Of a stretch of DNA of 39,575 nt, positions 16,521-25,268 are shown piece after piece. The notes under the pieces were generated by a model. It worked only from the letters and a program-made list of their open reading frames with translations, was not told the DNA's origin and searched no databases. The position numbers and the translations under genes were made by a program. The stretch covers positions 1 through 39,575 of the forward strand of contig CAYJNO010000017.1 of NCBI GenBank assembly GCA_964371715.1, written 5' to 3'. Positions within the stretch are counted from its first letter, which is position 1; every line of letters starts with the position of its first letter. The stretch is from CAYJNO01 sp964371715 (GTDB lineage Bacteria; Bacillota_I; Bacilli_A; Erysipelotrichales; Erysipelotrichaceae).

Positions 16521-18359
16521 ATGGCCAAAGTAAATAATCGCAGAAAAGGTAATAACAATCGTAATAAAAACGCGAATAAACAACAAGCATTTGTACCTAG
16601 AAAAGAAGTAGTAACTGAAATAACTTATGTAGAAGGAATTACAGTTAATGAATTAGCAAATAAAATCAATAAAAACTCAAGTGATATTATTAAATTACTA
16701 TTTATGTTATCAAAAATGGTAACTATAAATACATCATTAGATGATGAAACAGTAGAATTAGTATGTTTAGAGTATGGAATTGATGTTACAAAAGAAATAG
16801 TTAAAGATGAAAACTCTTTAGAAGATGATATCATCGACGATGAAGCTTTATTAGTTGAAAGACCTCCTATTGTAACAATTATGGGACACGTTGATCATGG
16901 TAAAACAACATTATTAGATAGTATTCGTAAAACAAAAGTTGTAGATGGAGAATTTGGTGGTATCACTCAACATATCGGTGCTTATCAAGTATCAGCAAAT
17001 GGTAAAAAGATTACTTTCTTAGATACTCCAGGACATGAAGCATTTACAGCAATGAGAGCTCGTGGTGCAAAAGTTACTGACGTATGTATTATCGTAGTAG
17101 CTGCTGATGATGGTGTAATGCCACAAACACGTGAAGCAGTTGACCATGCAGTTGCTGCTGAAGTACCAATCATTGTAGCAGTAAATAAAATGGATAAACC
17201 TGATGCTAACCCTGAAAGAGTAATGAATGAAATGTCAGAACTTGGATTAATGCCTGAAGAATGGGGTGGAGAAACTATATTTGTTAAATGTAGTGCCAAA
17301 GCTGGAGAAGGTATTCAAGATATTTTAGAAACAATACTTGTTATTTCTGAAGTAAAAGAATTCAAAGCTAACCCTAAACGTTTATCAACAGGTACTGTAA
17401 TCGAGGCTAAACTTGATAAAGGTAGAGGACCGGTAGTAACTTTATTAGTTCAAAATGGAACGTTAAATACTGGTGATTCAGTAGTAGTTGGTTCATGCTT
17501 TGGACGTGTTAGAAAAATGGTTGATGATATTGGTAGAGAAATTAAAAATGCTGGACCATCAACACCTATTGAAATCATTGGTTTAAATGATGTACCAGTT
17601 GCTGGAGATAACTTTAAAGCATTTGCTAATGAAAAATCTGCTAGACAAATTGCCGAAAGCCGTAATCAATCAAAAATTGAACTTTCAAGAAGACAAACTG
17701 CTGCTATGTCATTAGATGATTTAGCTGCACAAATTGAAGCTGGTGATATTAAAGAAATACCTGTTATCTTAAAAACTGATGTACAAGGTAGTGCAGAAGC
17801 TGTAAAAGCATCATTAGAAAAAATTGAAGTAGATTCAGTTAAAGTAAAAGTTATCAGATCAACTGTTGGTGCTATTACAGAATCAGATATCATGTTAGCT
17901 AGTGCATCTAATGCTGTAATCTATGGTTTTAATGTAAGACCTGCAGCTAATGTACGTAAAAAAGCTGAAGAAGAAAATGTTGAAATTAGATTGCATAACA
18001 TTATCTATAAAGCAGTAGAAGAAATGGAACTTGCAATGAAAGGGATGCTTGCACCAGTATATGAAGAAGTATATACAGGACAAGCAGAAATTCGTCAATT
18101 ATATAAAGTATCTAAAGTTGGAACTATTGGTGGTTCAATGGTTATTGATGGTAAGATTCAAAAAGATTCAGGTATTCGCTTAATTCGTGATGGAGTAGTA
18201 ATTTATACAGGTAAACTTGCATCGCTTAAACGTTTCCAAAACGATGCGAAAGAAGTATCAAGCGGATATGATTGTGGTATTATGATTGAAAATTACAATG
18301 ATATTAAAGAAGGAGATATCATTGAAGGATTTGTATCTAAACAAGTAAAAGTGGTATAG
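16521..18359 (+). CDS. infB: Translation initiation factor IF-2
   Basis: IF-2 is the GTPase that places initiator tRNA on the 30S subunit and promotes subunit joining. The 612-residue protein has a short basic and Asn-rich N-terminus, the IF2_N-type VTYVEGITVNELANKI-like segment, and the G domain. The G1 P-loop GHVDHGKT begins at residue 122. G2 is in GGITQHIGAY, G3 in DTPGHEAF, and G4 is NKMD. Domains II to IV follow. It is shorter than the roughly 716-residue Bacillus form because the N-terminal region is reduced, a state shared with mollicutes. AAGGAGGG precedes the ATG. Confidence 0.97.
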   Translation: MAKVNNRRKGNNNRNKNANKQQAFVPRKEVVTEITYVEGITVNELANKINKNSSDIIKLLFMLSKMVTINTSLDDETVELVCLEYGIDVTKEIVKDENSLEDDIIDDEALLVERPPIVTIMGHVDHGKTTLLDSIRKTKVVDGEFGGITQHIGAYQVSANGKKITFLDTPGHEAFTAMRARGAKVTDVCIIVVAADDGVMPQTREAVDHAVAAEVPIIVAVNKMDKPDANPERVMNEMSELGLMPEEWGGETIFVKCSAKAGEGIQDILETILVISEVKEFKANPKRLSTGTVIEAKLDKGRGPVVTLLVQNGTLNTGDSVVVGSCFGRVRKMVDDIGREIKNAGPSTPIEIIGLNDVPVAGDNFKAFANEKSARQIAESRNQSKIELSRRQTAAMSLDDLAAQIEAGDIKEIPVILKTDVQGSAEAVKASLEKIEVDSVKVKVIRSTVGAITESDIMLASASNAVIYGFNVRPAANVRKKAEEENVEIRLHNIIYKAVEEMELAMKGMLAPVYEEVYTGQAEIRQLYKVSKVGTIGGSMVIDGKIQKDSGIRLIRDGVVIYTGKLASLKRFQNDAKEVSSGYDCGIMIENYNDIKEGDIIEGFVSKQVKVV

Positions 18360-18362
18360 TCT

Positions 18363-18710
18363 ATGTCAGTAAAACAAGAAAGAATTGAATCAAATATAGC
18401 TAAAGAAATAACTAAGATTATTCAATTTGAATTAAGAGATCCAAGTATTGGATTTTGTACAATAACTCATGTTAAGGTAACTACAGATTTTAGTTATGCT
18501 ACAGTATATACAACATTTTTAGGACAAAGAGGGAAACAAGAAGCTGGAATAAGAGCATTAAATCGTTCTAAAGGACGAGTTAGAAGCTTATTAGCTGGAA
18601 AAATTTCAATAAAAAAAGTACCAGAAATTACGTTTGTAATGGATGATACGTATGAAAAAGCTTCTCGTATTGAATCTATTATTGATGAAATTAATCAAAA
18701 AACTAAATAA
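18363..18710 (+). CDS. rbfA: Ribosome-binding factor A
   Basis: RbfA helps mature the 5' end of 16S rRNA in the 30S subunit. The 115-residue protein has the KH-like RbfA fold with RIESNIAKEITKIIQFELRDPSIGFCTITHVKVTTD at the start and the VPEITFVMDDTYEKASRIESII ending. It begins three bases after the infB stop with no strong ribosome-binding site, so translation is probably coupled. The terminator directly after it closes the operon; the truB and ribF genes that often follow are absent here. Confidence 0.95.
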   Translation: MSVKQERIESNIAKEITKIIQFELRDPSIGFCTITHVKVTTDFSYATVYTTFLGQRGKQEAGIRALNRSKGRVRSLLAGKISIKKVPEITFVMDDTYEKASRIESIIDEINQKTK

Positions 18711-18714
18711 AGAT

Positions 18715-18756
18715 AAAAATAGTAATTTAAATTTATATAAATTACTATTTTTTTTG
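18715..18756 (+). terminator. Terminator of the rimP-rbfA operon
   Basis: A 15-bp perfect AT-rich stem (18715-18729 with 18738-18752) with an eight-base loop and a run of eight T residues lies directly after rbfA. Confidence 0.9.
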
Positions 18757-18922
18757 TAAATAATATAAATTACACTCTTATTGCAAAAAGTATTGATTAT
18801 GTAAATATTAAGAAAATTTATTCAATTAATAAATTAAATAAATATAGTAAAAAGTATATTTAGGTATATATTGTAATAAAATATATCTATTTTTTGATAC
18901 ATTTTTATCTAAATATAATATA
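18757..18922. other. AT-rich intergenic region without recognisable content
   Basis: The 305-base gap between rbfA and the VWA gene holds the rbfA terminator at its left and a promoter at its right. Between them is extremely AT-rich sequence with many TATA-like steps, in which I see no gene, RNA structure or repeat. Confidence 0.5.
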
Positions 18923-18951
18923 TTGACAATGAATTTATATTATTGTATCAT
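18923..18951 (+). promoter_or_regulatory. Strong sigma-A promoter of the VWA gene
   Basis: A perfect -35 TTGACA (18923-18928) is followed after exactly 17 bases by TATCAT (18946-18951). Transcription would start near 18958, about 58 bases before the start codon. Confidence 0.7.
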
Positions 18952-19015
18952 TTCATAGGTTTAAATATATAATAGTGTAAATACATAATTTATTTTTTAC
19001 ATGAGGGAGTTTATA

Positions 19016-21570
19016 ATGAATAGAAAATTATTTAGGTTTAATACGATAATAATATTATTGATAATATTATTATATCCATTTAATACATACATAGTAAAAG
19101 GAGAAGATGAATTCACAATTTTTGAAGAAGAAGTTATTGGTAAGAGTGATGATGATAAAATAATGTTTGAAACAAAATATCAATCAACTTTTCATGTAGA
19201 AAATCCTGTTGATGTTTCAGTTGTTGTTGATGTATCTGGTAGTATGTTAGATATATTCAATGGCCAAAGTTTAATAAATCAAACAAAGTTTGCGATTAAT
19301 ACAATTTTAGAAGGCCTTAAAGGACCTGTTGAAGTTAATCCGGAAGCAGTAAACTTTTCTTTAATTACATTTGGTAATGCAGATTCAAGTCATACAGAAA
19401 TTCTAGTTGATATGACTAATGATTTGCAACTTGTTCAAGATGAATCAAAAAATATCTTTGCTGAATATGGTAGATATACAGATATTGCTGCTGGCTTAGA
19501 ATTAGCTGAAGATACTTTAGATTTAAATGATGAAAGATTAGATATTATTATTTTAATTACTGATGGACAACCATCTGATATTGAATTAGCACGTGAAAAA
19601 GCTAGAGAATTAAAAGATCAAGGAATCCATATATATGCTATTAAGGTAGGGGATTTACAAATGAATACTTATTAGACTTTACATCTTGTGATTCAACTAA
19701 TGCTAATAATGGCGATATGTGTGTTGTAAATGGCGATAAGTACTATATGGATTTAAATGATTATAACTTTTTTGAAACGATCTTTAAAAATATTTGGGAA
19801 CTTTTAGCACCTGTAAGTTTAATGGTTCCAGCACAAGAGAACTTTATGTTTGACAGTGAAGATGAACCAATAATGGAAATTACAAATGAATTTAATGAGG
19901 TTGAAACTTTTATTGACTCAACTAACTATAATAATTTTATTATTTGGGACCATTCACTAATGGAGGCTAAAAACATCCATAATTTAACATATGAAATGAC
20001 TTTAAGTCCAAATACTAAGGTTGGTTTATATAGTAGCGATGATGAGATTAACTCAACCCTTACATATTTTGATGGTATTGAAAGTAATGTCTTAGATTAT
20101 ACTCCACTAAGCTTTGAATATGGAGTATCAAAAGGATCAATAAGCATTAATGGTTTACCTTATAATGCGAGAACAAATCCTACGCTAAAAAATGAATTAA
20201 TAATAACAGGTATTTCGAATAATGATATACAAGATAAATTTATAGTGGAAAATATTGATCAAGTTGTAACTGTGAATAATGTTGAATATACTCTTACATC
20301 TATAGACTATAAAGTACAAAATGTAGCTGGAGAAACTAAGGATAATCTTGACTTATATTGTGCAGATAATGCCGATAATACTAAATCATGTATGATTGAA
20401 AGTTATGATTTGGGAGCTGGGAATTATACATTCAATTTAAATTATTCGACAAAGAATATTGAAGAAGTAAATGTAGAAAAAGTATATGATGGAAAAGTAA
20501 GACAAGTAGATAATATATTTATAAAGCAACAATTTAATCTTAGTCCAAATGCAAAAATAGAATTAATAACAAATAATCAATTGACTGCTGATGTAATAAG
20601 AGTTGGAGAAAATATTGGTTATCAAGAATTAAGATATGAAATAGATGATAATGGAAGAAGTTTTATTGGTGTACTTAAGTTAGTGATTAACCCAAGACCT
20701 ATCAATATTAGTGTTGGTACATTAGAAAAAATATATGATGGTGAGCCGTTAAGCTTTGATAAAATAATATATAATTATCAAAACTTGACAACAAATACTG
20801 GGTTAATAAATACGCATATAATTAATGGGGACATTAATGCTGAAATTACAAATGTAGGAAATGTGAAAAATGAAGTTGAAAATTTAGTTATAACACAAAA
20901 TTCATCTACAGGTGTTAATGTTACAAACAATTATGATATTACTTTATCCAATGGTAGATTAACAGTTTATGATAATAGTGTTAGCTTAGATTCAATTAAT
21001 AAAGAATCTGATATTCCAAAATTTATAGCAGTTGGTGAAGATGTATTTATAAATCCTGAATATCCATATGACTTGGATAATGGTAGTTATCTATTTGACT
21101 TTGTAAATGATGATAATGAAGAAGTTATAGCTACTATAAATATTAATGATGGTAAAATAAATATATCTTACAATACATGGAGCTTATTAAGTGTTATAGT
21201 AATATTATTATCAATTGCATTATTAATATATGCTATTATCAAAAAACCAGTTACAACATTATATCGTTATAATGAAAAGAAAGATGATTTTGATAAGAAA
21301 ATTAATGGTAACTATCTATATGATGATATAAATTATGAATACATAAAAGTAGAGAAAAATAAACTTAAAAAAATTAGAGATAAAAATATGTTTGTACAAA
21401 ACATTGTATATATTACAGCATTACTAACTTTGTTAAATATATTAATATTTGTTGCATTAAATAATTTTGTAAGCAGCCTTGCAATTGCTGATATAAATAG
21501 TTTATTCTGTATTTTAATTTTATTGTTACAAGGTGGAATATATTACCTTTTTTTTGTAAGAAATAAATAA
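19016..21570 (+). pseudogene. Surface VWA-domain protein gene with a -1 frameshift
   Basis: Two reading frames encode one protein. The first (to the TAG at 19673-19675) has a signal peptide (about residues 1-29) and a complete VWA domain: MIDAS DVSGS at 72-76, a Thr in GRYTDIAAG, and LITDGQPSD. The second frame is open from 19645 and begins TNEYLLDFTSCDS in the -1 frame, exactly the sequence a VWA domain needs next. It continues with two YDG/MBG-like modules (VEKVYDG, then INPRPINISVG and LEKIYDG) and three C-terminal membrane segments. One added base near 19655-19659 would restore one reading frame of about 850 codons. The ATG at 19016 has AGGGAG before it; an ATG at 19001 is part of the leader. 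The frameshift may be real, a phase-variation event, or a sequencing error. Confidence 0.8.
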
Positions 21571-21573
21571 ATT

Positions 21574-21616
21574 AAAAGTTGCATTAGTAAAAAAGATATT
21601 AATGTAACTTTTTTTT
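21574..21616 (+). terminator. Terminator after the VWA gene
   Basis: A 13-bp stem with one G-T pair (21574-21586 with 21600-21612), a 13-base loop and an eight-base T run lies four bases after the stop codon. Confidence 0.85.
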
Positions 21617-21684
21617 GTTTCGGCAATAATTATTATATAAATGTGTAAATAATAAAAGTGTATTCCTATATAAAGTGTAATTAC

Positions 21685-21712
21685 TTGTCTATTTTAAATT
21701 TGCATTTATAAT
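21685..21712 (+). promoter_or_regulatory. Putative promoter of the TspO-like gene
   Basis: TTGTCT (21685-21690) and a perfect TATAAT (21707-21712) are separated by 16 bases, 20 bases before the start codon. Confidence 0.55.
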
Positions 21713-21732
21713 CATAAATAGAGGTGGTTATT

Positions 21733-22503
21733 ATGTATAGTAAAGTAAAAAATAGGTTTTGGATATTAATAAGTTATATGATTGCTATTTCGTTTAATGC
21801 TTTAGCAAATATATTACCATTTAATGGCAATTTATCAAAGGATATAAGCGACAAATATATGAGTTTATTTACACCAGCTCCATATACATTTAGTATTTGG
21901 GGAATTATATATTTATTTTTAGCAATATATGTTTATCGAATGTTATTTATAAAATATGATAAGAAAGATTTAATGGATTACGAAAAGATAGGAAATTATT
22001 TTATATTATCTAATATAATAAACTGTATATGGGTTTTATGTTGGCATTATGACTTAATTATTTTAACTGTAATATTTATTATTATATTATTATTTGTAAT
22101 CTATAAGTTATACAGACTATTAAACTTAAAAAATGATATATTCTCATTAGCTGGTTTTAGTATGTACTTTAGTTGGTTAACAGTTGCAACAATAGCAAAT
22201 ATTGTAACTTTATTAGTTAAGTATAACATAAACAGCTACTTTGGATTTAGAGAAGAATTAGTAACAGTATTTGTATTGATAGTGGCATTGTTGGTCTTTA
22301 TTAGTACAGGATTCAAGTATAGTGATCCAATTTATTTTGGTGTCGCTATTTGGTCATTCATTGGTATATTGTCGGCTCATATAGATACATGGAATAATAA
22401 TTTTCCTGTAGTAATAAATATTATATATTTAAGTACTTTTATTTTGGTAATTGCTTTGGTAATCAATATCAAATCATTTATAGTAAAAAAAGTTAAAAAA
22501 TAA
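21733..22503 (+). CDS. TspO/MBR-like multi-pass membrane protein
   Basis: The 256-residue protein has about eight hydrophobic segments and almost no soluble part. Near residue 50 it has FTPAPYTFSIWGIIYLFLA, very like the PAxYxFSIWGxIY signature of the TspO/MBR (tryptophan-rich sensory protein) group. An N-terminal NALANILPFNG segment also fits. It is longer than the roughly 160-residue classical TspO, like the extended Firmicutes members. TspO proteins bind porphyrins and other small molecules, but the role of the extended form is unclear. The ATG at 21733 follows an AGAGGTGG site; a GTG at 21724 lies in that site and is rejected. It is monocistronic between two terminators. Confidence 0.65.
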   Translation: MYSKVKNRFWILISYMIAISFNALANILPFNGNLSKDISDKYMSLFTPAPYTFSIWGIIYLFLAIYVYRMLFIKYDKKDLMDYEKIGNYFILSNIINCIWVLCWHYDLIILTVIFIIILLFVIYKLYRLLNLKNDIFSLAGFSMYFSWLTVATIANIVTLLVKYNINSYFGFREELVTVFVLIVALLVFISTGFKYSDPIYFGVAIWSFIGILSAHIDTWNNNFPVVINIIYLSTFILVIALVINIKSFIVKKVKK

Positions 22504-22532
22504 AAAATATGTTATTTTAGCATATTTTTTTT
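22502..22532 (+). terminator. Terminator after the TspO-like gene
   Basis: A 10-bp stem (22502-22511 with 22521-22530), a nine-base loop and an eight-base T run overlap the stop codon. Confidence 0.85.
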
Positions 22533-22541
22533 GCGTATATA

Positions 22542-22570
22542 TTGAAATAATATTTTATATTTGATATGAT
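22542..22570 (+). promoter_or_regulatory. Promoter of the peptidoglycan-salvage operon
   Basis: TTGAAA (22542-22547) and TATGAT (22565-22570) have a 17-base spacer. Transcription would start near 22577, within the downstream operator-like box, a good position for repression. Confidence 0.65.
22543..22557 (+). promoter_or_regulatory. Candidate RpiR/MurR operator, upstream box
   Basis: TGAAATAATATTTTA is a near-perfect palindrome with one mismatch around a central A. It overlaps the -35 of the murQ promoter and resembles the AT-rich inverted repeats bound by RpiR-family regulators. Confidence 0.5.
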
Positions 22571-22575
22571 TTTTA

Positions 22576-22590
22576 TGTAATAATATTTCA
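22576..22590 (+). promoter_or_regulatory. Candidate RpiR/MurR operator, downstream box
   Basis: TGTAATAATATTTCA matches the upstream box at 13 of 15 positions and is itself palindromic with one mismatch. It covers the expected transcription start, and its centre is 33 bases from the centre of the upstream box, about three helical turns. Confidence 0.5.
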
Positions 22591-22603
22591 TAGGAGGTAT
22601 TAA

Positions 22604-23509
22604 ATGATAAATTTAAAGAAATTAGAAACAGAATTAGTTAATGACAAAACTGTAAATATAGATAAAGTAAGCACAATTGAGATGCTAAAACTTATAAATA
22701 ATGAAGATCAAACAATTGCATCACAAGTTGAAAAAAAGTTAGATGTAATTGCAAAAGCAGTAGATATAATAAGTGATGCCTTTAAAAAAGGTGGAAGATT
22801 AATTTATATGGGAGCAGGAACATCAGGAAGACTTGGAGTTTTAGATGCAAGTGAATGTCCTCCAACATTTGGTGTTGATTCAAATCTTGTAGTTGGATTA
22901 ATTGCAGGAGGACTTGAAGCTACTTATTCTGCAAAAGAGGGTGCAGAAGATGTTACTCAATTTGGAATTGATGATTTAAAAGCAATTAATTTAAATGCTA
23001 ATGATGTTGTTTGTGGTATTGCAGCTAGTGGAAGAACACCATATGTTATTGGTGGTTTAAATTATGCTTTAGAATTAGGATGTAAAACACTATCAGTATG
23101 TTGTGTTAGTGATGCTGAGATTTCAAAATATGCAACAATTGCAATTGAAGTATTAGTTTATGGAGAAGTGGTGACAGGGTCTACAAGATTAAAAGCAGGA
23201 ACTGCTCAAAAAATGGTCTTAAATATGTTATCTACAGGTGCAATGATTAAAACTGGGAAAGTATATAATAATTTAATGGTTAATGTAAAACCAACAAATG
23301 ATAAGTTAATTGAAAGAGCTATTGGCATAATTGAAAAATGTACTTTAGAAGATAAAGATATTTGTCGAAAATATTTGGAATTGGCTAATAAAAATGTAAC
23401 TTTAGCGATTTTTATGATTAAAACAAAATTAGAAAAAGAAAAAGCTCAAGAAATATTAGATAGAAACTATAATGTTTTAGCTATGGCATTAGAGGAAGTA
23501 GGATGTTAG
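22604..23509 (+). CDS. murQ: N-acetylmuramic acid 6-phosphate etherase (MurQ)
   Basis: MurQ removes the D-lactyl ether from MurNAc-6-phosphate, giving GlcNAc-6-phosphate and lactate. The 301-residue length is standard. The SIS domain begins with IYMGAGTSGRLGVLDASECPPTFGV, the diagnostic etherase signature. It continues with GLIAGGLEATYSAKEGAED, VCGIAASGRTPYVIGGL, and VTGSTRLKAGTAQK. AGGAGG precedes the ATG. It is the first gene of the salvage operon, behind a promoter with two operator-like boxes, and overlaps anmK by seven bases. Every downstream enzyme that makes MurNAc-6-phosphate feeds into this step. Confidence 0.97.
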   Translation: MINLKKLETELVNDKTVNIDKVSTIEMLKLINNEDQTIASQVEKKLDVIAKAVDIISDAFKKGGRLIYMGAGTSGRLGVLDASECPPTFGVDSNLVVGLIAGGLEATYSAKEGAEDVTQFGIDDLKAINLNANDVVCGIAASGRTPYVIGGLNYALELGCKTLSVCCVSDAEISKYATIAIEVLVYGEVVTGSTRLKAGTAQKMVLNMLSTGAMIKTGKVYNNLMVNVKPTNDKLIERAIGIIEKCTLEDKDICRKYLELANKNVTLAIFMIKTKLEKEKAQEILDRNYNVLAMALEEVGC

Positions 23510-24627
23510 TTATTGGCATTATGTCTGGAACATCATTAGATGGTATAGATTGTGCTTTAGTTGAGATTGAAGGATGTGGTTTAAATACTAAGATTAAGCC
23601 ACTAGACTTCATTAGTGTTGATATGCCATTAGATATTAAACAAAAAATAAAAGATGCATGTGATATAGATAAATCAAATGTAGCAAGTATTTGTAGTTTA
23701 AATTTTGAGCTTGGTAAACTATTTGGTGAAAGCGCTTTAAAATTAATAAAGAAAGCAAATATTAAAAGTGATGATATTGATTTTATCGCAAGTCATGGAC
23801 AAACAATCTATCATATTCCAGAAAATACAAACGAATATGTAAAATCTACACTACAAATTGGTGATCCAAGTGTTATTTCTAAAATCACTGGATGCAAAGT
23901 AATATCAAACTTTAGAGAAAGTGATATGGCAGTAGGGGGAACTGGTGCGCCACTTGTACCATATGTTGATTATATTTTATTTAATGAACATGGAAAAACA
24001 ATTGCCTTGAATAATATAGGAGGAATATCAAATACAGCGATTTTGCCTAGTACTAATAAAAAAGACGATGTAATTGCCTTTGATACAGGGCCTGGAAATA
24101 TGATTATTGATGAAGTATGTTTAAAGTTATTTAATAAGCCATATGATGATAAAGGAATACTTGCGAGTCAAGGAGTTATTAATCAAACAATATTAGCTGA
24201 ATTATTATCTCATCCATATCTTAGTAAAAAAGCTCCTAAAGCTACTGGCAGAGAAGATTTTGGTGAAAGATATACAAAAGATTTACTAGACAGGTATCAA
24301 GATATCAATCCACATGATTTATTGTTAACTGTTACAGCATTTACTGCAAAATCTATTGTAAAGGCATATAAAGAATTAATCGATACCAAGATAGATAAAA
24401 TTATTTTCTGTGGTGGTGGAGCATATAATGAAACACTAATTAATTTAATTAAAGGTGAATTAGATAATGTATATGTATTAGAAGATTTTGGGATGTCTTC
24501 TGCTCAAAAAGAAGCAATTCAATTTGCTGTTTTAGGAAATGAATTCTATCATCAATCACCTGCAAACTTAACTAGTGTAACAGGTGCAAAAAGCAATACT
24601 ATTCTTGGGAGGTTAACTTATGAATAG
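23503..24627 (+). CDS. anmK: Anhydro-N-acetylmuramic acid kinase (AnmK)
   Basis: AnmK opens 1,6-anhydro-MurNAc and phosphorylates it to MurNAc-6-phosphate, the substrate of MurQ. The 374-residue protein begins with the family ATP-binding GIMSGTSLDGIDCALV. It also shows ASHGQTIYHIP, the conserved FDTGPGNMIIDE motif, and the C-terminal phosphate loop FCGGGAYNETL. The start lies in the last codons of murQ with a GAGGAAG-type site. Anhydro-sugars come from lytic transglycosylases, so the gene implies that such products are also recovered. Confidence 0.96.
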   Translation: MLVIGIMSGTSLDGIDCALVEIEGCGLNTKIKPLDFISVDMPLDIKQKIKDACDIDKSNVASICSLNFELGKLFGESALKLIKKANIKSDDIDFIASHGQTIYHIPENTNEYVKSTLQIGDPSVISKITGCKVISNFRESDMAVGGTGAPLVPYVDYILFNEHGKTIALNNIGGISNTAILPSTNKKDDVIAFDTGPGNMIIDEVCLKLFNKPYDDKGILASQGVINQTILAELLSHPYLSKKAPKATGREDFGERYTKDLLDRYQDINPHDLLLTVTAFTAKSIVKAYKELIDTKIDKIIFCGGGAYNETLINLIKGELDNVYVLEDFGMSSAQKEAIQFAVLGNEFYHQSPANLTSVTGAKSNTILGRLTYE

Positions 24628-24919
24628 CAATGAAAAAGGTATAAATCGCTTTACTTTAAAAAGCAGTTTATATATATATGCAACAGGGTTATTTACTAAT
24701 CTTTTATTACCGACATTTTTGGAAAGTATAGGTTTTGACTTAAGACTTGTCACAATGTTGGGTAATATTATTTTGTTGCCATTTGTTATCGCATATACAA
24801 GATGTTATATCGATAGCAATGACAAAATGGGGAGAAAGTTTATTCAAACTTTCATGGTAGCTGCTATATCATTTGGGCTATTAACCTACTTTTGGCTATA
24901 TTTGGATATTCTCATATAA
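24620..24919 (+). CDS. Small three-helix membrane protein of the salvage operon
   Basis: I do not recognise this 99-residue protein. It has a short charged N-terminus and three hydrophobic segments (about residues 14-35, 42-60 and 72-92). It overlaps anmK by eight bases, has a GGGAGG ribosome-binding site, and is followed 19 bases later by the EIIB gene. Its fixed place inside an operon of uptake and salvage enzymes suggests an accessory role at the membrane, for example with the PTS permease. This is inference from position only; no enzymatic or binding motif is visible. Confidence 0.7.
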   Translation: MNSNEKGINRFTLKSSLYIYATGLFTNLLLPTFLESIGFDLRLVTMLGNIILLPFVIAYTRCYIDSNDKMGRKFIQTFMVAAISFGLLTYFWLYLDILI

Positions 24920-24938
24920 TGAGTAGAAAGGAATAAAG

Positions 24939-25247
24939 ATGAAAGTATTATTTGTATGTTCAGGTGGAATGTCTAGTGCAATTGCAATTAAAGCATTACA
25001 AACTGAAGCAGCAGCAAATGGCATCGATATGGATGTGTTAGCTGTTGGAGCTGCAGAATTTCAAGATCAAATCAAAGAGGGATATGATATTGCAATGATC
25101 GCTCCACAAATCAAACATAAATCTAAAGGATTTATGGAACTTGGTGCTGAAGCAGGTGTTCCTGTTATCAACATCGTACCTCAAGGATATAGTCCTTTAG
25201 GTGGTAAAATTTTATTAAAACAAGTAAAAGAAACTTTAGGTTTATAG
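24939..25247 (+). CDS. PTS EIIB, lactose/cellobiose family
   Basis: The 102-residue cytoplasmic protein carries the phosphate from EIIA to the incoming sugar. The P-loop with the phosphorylated Cys7 is seen in VLFVCSGGMSSAIAI, as in CelA/ChbB. The remainder (DIAMIAPQIKHK, then PVINIVPQGYSPLGG) follows the family fold. EIIB, EIIC and EIIA are encoded as separate genes in that order. Sugar specificity cannot be read from EIIB. The setting among MurNAc enzymes suggests an amino-sugar disaccharide rather than cellobiose. Confidence 0.93.
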   Translation: MKVLFVCSGGMSSAIAIKALQTEAAANGIDMDVLAVGAAEFQDQIKEGYDIAMIAPQIKHKSKGFMELGAEAGVPVINIVPQGYSPLGGKILLKQVKETLGL

Positions 25248-25268
25248 TTTCTAATTGAGGAGGAAAAC

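Noticed and set aside
16985..17299. A 104-codon open frame antisense to infB
   Set aside because: It lies opposite the conserved GTPase domain of IF-2, where codon constraint leaves the reverse frame open by chance.
19645..19675. Programmed -1 frameshifting in the VWA gene as the preferred explanation
   Set aside because: No X-XXY-YYZ slippery heptamer or strong downstream structure is visible in the overlap; a one-base loss or sequencing error is simpler. It is kept only as an alternative.
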